In this document: positions 6,399 to 7,751 of the stretch, piece by piece | Numbering within the stretch: position 1 is the first letter of the stretch | How the letters are laid out: every line of letters starts with the position of its first letter | Assembly (NCBI GenBank): GCA_002455915.1 | Contig: DKLU01000343.1 | Span: 1,676 to 9,426, forward strand | Reading direction: 5' to 3' | DNA length: 7,751 bases | Source of the DNA: Chryseobacterium sp. UBA6632 | GTDB lineage: Bacteria; Bacteroidota; Bacteroidia; Flavobacteriales; Weeksellaceae | Position numbers and translations under genes: made by a program | The notes under the pieces: generated by a model | Told to the model about the DNA's origin: nothing | The model's input: the letters and a program-made list of their open reading frames with translations, nothing else | Databases searched by the model: none

Positions 6399-7565
6399 TT
6401 ATTCTCTATAAACCAATATTCTGCTTTCTTTTTTCTCGTAAAAACTTCTTAGCATCATCATTAAAAAAGCCAAAATACCAAACACGAAGCCAATCCACGG
6501 ATTGTATTCCACTCCTTTAGTTACAATCATCCAGCCGCCTAAAGTGGTTCCTAATGTTACCCCTAAATTCCCGAATGAAGTTGCCAAACTGTTTGCAAAT
6601 TCCAGAGAATGGGGTACGGATGAGATCATATAAGTAGAAGCATTCAGGAAGCTTGGCGAATACATAAAACCCCAAATTCCGATGACCACAATGGTCGATA
6701 ATAAATTTCCATTTGAAAAATACAGTAAAACAGGAATAATTAATGTTCCCGAAAGAAAAAATGCTGTGGTTCTTGTTACATTTTTATTAAGCATTTTTCC
6801 AGCTAACCAAGTCGAGATAACTCCGATAATTCCGAAAACAAATAACATATAACTTACCATTGTTTCATTCATTCCCTCCGCTTTATTCAGATAATCAGCA
6901 AAATAACTATATGTTGAAAACCATGCAGTAATCATGAAAAAATTGGCTGCCGTACTTAAAATAAAAGTAGGCTGACTAAGAATTTTTAATTGGGTTCCGT
7001 ATGATTTCTTTTCTTTTACAGGCATTGAAGGAAGCATAAAATAAATCACGATTAATGCAATAAAGCTTACAACAGTTTGAATCATAAATGAATATTCCCA
7101 AGACCACAAACTTGAGATCCAGGTAGCAAAAGGAACCGTGGTAACCATTGCTACAGTTACTCCACTGAAAACAATGCTCATCAGTTCATTTTTCTTACTT
7201 TCTTCAGCATTCGAAACGGCAACTGACAAAGCTGTCGCGATATAAACGGGCTGCAAAAAAGCGGGAAGAATCCGAACCAGCATTAAAACCCAAAACGGAG
7301 GTGAAAACGAGGAAACAAACCCTGTAATCAGGAATATGGCAATGGAAGTAAACATAATTTTTTTTCTGTCAAAACCTGAAGTAAATAAAGTCATAAAAGG
7401 ACCTGTAAGTGCGATTACCAAAGCAAAAGCGCTTAATAAATAGCCCGCTTTATCGATGCTAATTTTGTAATGTTCGGCAATTTGTGGTAAAATTCCAATG
7501 ACTCCAAATTCTGTGGTAATAACGGCTAGAAATCCTAAAAAGCCAATGTATGCGTATTTTTTCAT
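6399..7565 (-). CDS. Major facilitator superfamily (MFS) transporter, DHA1/AraJ-like efflux permease
   Basis: This 388-residue inner-membrane protein is a proton-coupled major facilitator of the drug:H+ antiporter-1 type, similar in style to AraJ/YdhP permeases. Twelve hydrophobic segments can be placed at about 5-26, 42-62, 70-90, 92-118, 131-152, 158-179, 198-220, 236-256, 268-285, 288-310, 325-347 and 356-373. The charged stretch 183-195 forms the central cytoplasmic loop. The loop after TM2 holds motif A as SGFDRKK at 63-69. TEFGVIGILPQIA at 18-30 in TM1 is a signature of this subgroup. Length is normal and the frame is intact. The substrate cannot be read from sequence; sugars, drugs or small metabolites are all possible. 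The gene begins 16 bases after the stop of an alpha/beta hydrolase gene on the same strand, suggesting co-transcription. Confidence 0.92.
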   Translation of the reverse strand: MKKYAYIGFLGFLAVITTEFGVIGILPQIAEHYKISIDKAGYLLSAFALVIALTGPFMTLFTSGFDRKKIMFTSIAIFLITGFVSSFSPPFWVLMLVRILPAFLQPVYIATALSVAVSNAEESKKNELMSIVFSGVTVAMVTTVPFATWISSLWSWEYSFMIQTVVSFIALIVIYFMLPSMPVKEKKSYGTQLKILSQPTFILSTAANFFMITAWFSTYSYFADYLNKAEGMNETMVSYMLFVFGIIGVISTWLAGKMLNKNVTRTTAFFLSGTLIIPVLLYFSNGNLLSTIVVIGIWGFMYSPSFLNASTYMISSVPHSLEFANSLATSFGNLGVTLGTTLGGWMIVTKGVEYNPWIGFVFGILAFLMMMLRSFYEKKESRILVYRE

Positions 7566-7581
7566 GTAAAATTCTCTGAAA

Positions 7582-7751
7582 TTATTTTAACTTTTCTTTC
7601 GTAAATGTTGCGATTTCCTGCACTGCTTCTTTAGTTTCTCTTAAAACAGCCCCCATGTGCATAAAACCATGAACCATCTCTTTGTAAACCACTGTTTCGA
7701 CCTCAATTCCAGAAGCTTTCATATTTTCTGCTAATTGTTGCCCTTCATCCC
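7582..7751 (-). CDS. Alpha/beta hydrolase, HSL-type esterase/lipase, C-terminal fragment (5' end outside window)
   Basis: The minus strand is open from the window edge to a TAA at 7582-7584 and encodes the last 55 residues of an alpha/beta hydrolase of the fold-3 (hormone-sensitive lipase) type. The fragment opens with DEG, the end of the DPLRDEG-like segment whose catalytic Asp lies just outside the window. It continues QQLAENMKASGIEVE and then VYKEMVHGFMHMG, in which the His before GF is the catalytic histidine of the triad. Such enzymes hydrolyse esters of short or medium acyl chains; the substrate here is unknown. The stop codon is 16 bases upstream of the transporter ATG, so the two genes are probably one transcript. 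The nucleophile elbow and oxyanion-hole HGGG motif cannot be checked here. Confidence 0.85.
   Translation of the reverse strand, partial: DEGQQLAENMKASGIEVETVVYKEMVHGFMHMGAVLRETKEAVQEIATFTKEKLK

Noticed and set aside
6212..6520. A 102-codon plus-strand frame spanning the nucleosidase and transporter ends
   Set aside because: It crosses two well-supported minus-strand genes and their promoter gap, and resembles no family.
1..7751. Search for mobile elements, CRISPR repeats, tRNA or rRNA genes and phage genes
   Set aside because: No spaced direct repeats, no transposase or integrase motifs and no tRNA-like cloverleaf sequence were seen on either strand.

Overview
The window looks like chromosome of a flavobacterium, most likely of the Chryseobacterium/Weeksellaceae type. 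This rests on the AT-rich DNA, Lys/Asn/Ile-rich proteins, the near absence of Shine-Dalgarno sequences before the starts, several copies of the Bacteroidetes -7 promoter motif TAnnTTTG, and the style of the proteins. The genus is an inference from sequence style; no search was run.

Layout. Left part, plus strand: the last codons of an unidentified gene (2-70), then a ligase-associated DEXH-box helicase of the Lhr superfamily (102-2549) and the metallophosphoesterase PdeM (2610-3254). The helicase and PdeM belong to a known bacterial DNA-damage-response set, which elsewhere also holds an ATP-dependent DNA ligase and a metallo-beta-lactamase-fold exonuclease. The ligase and exonuclease are not visible here.

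Middle, minus strand, read from right to left: an AraC-type regulator (4862-5656), a secreted S41 peptidase (3790-4797) and a PaiA-like GNAT acetyltransferase (3258-3779). The acetyltransferase meets pdeM tail to tail with 3 bases between the stop codons. Its best candidate terminator lies inside the 3' end of pdeM.

Right part, minus strand, also right to left: the C-terminus of an HSL-type alpha/beta hydrolase cut by the window edge (7582-7751), a 12-TM major facilitator transporter (6399-7565) and a nucleoside-phosphorylase-fold nucleosidase (5740-6321). The nucleosidase is followed by a good hairpin-plus-T-tract terminator at 5699-5730 that separates it from the AraC gene. The nucleosidase appears to have its own -7 element, and its start is best placed at the internal ATG at 6321.

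The genes are mostly ordinary core or semi-accessory functions: DNA repair, regulation, proteolysis, polyamine or amine acetylation, efflux, and methylthioadenosine-type salvage. I see no insertion sequence, integrase, CRISPR array, tRNA, rRNA or phage gene, and no convincing sign of an undescribed system. The points most worth checking are the incomplete repair cassette, the terminator embedded in an opposing coding sequence, the terminator/promoter overlap upstream of the AraC gene, and the corrected start of the nucleosidase.
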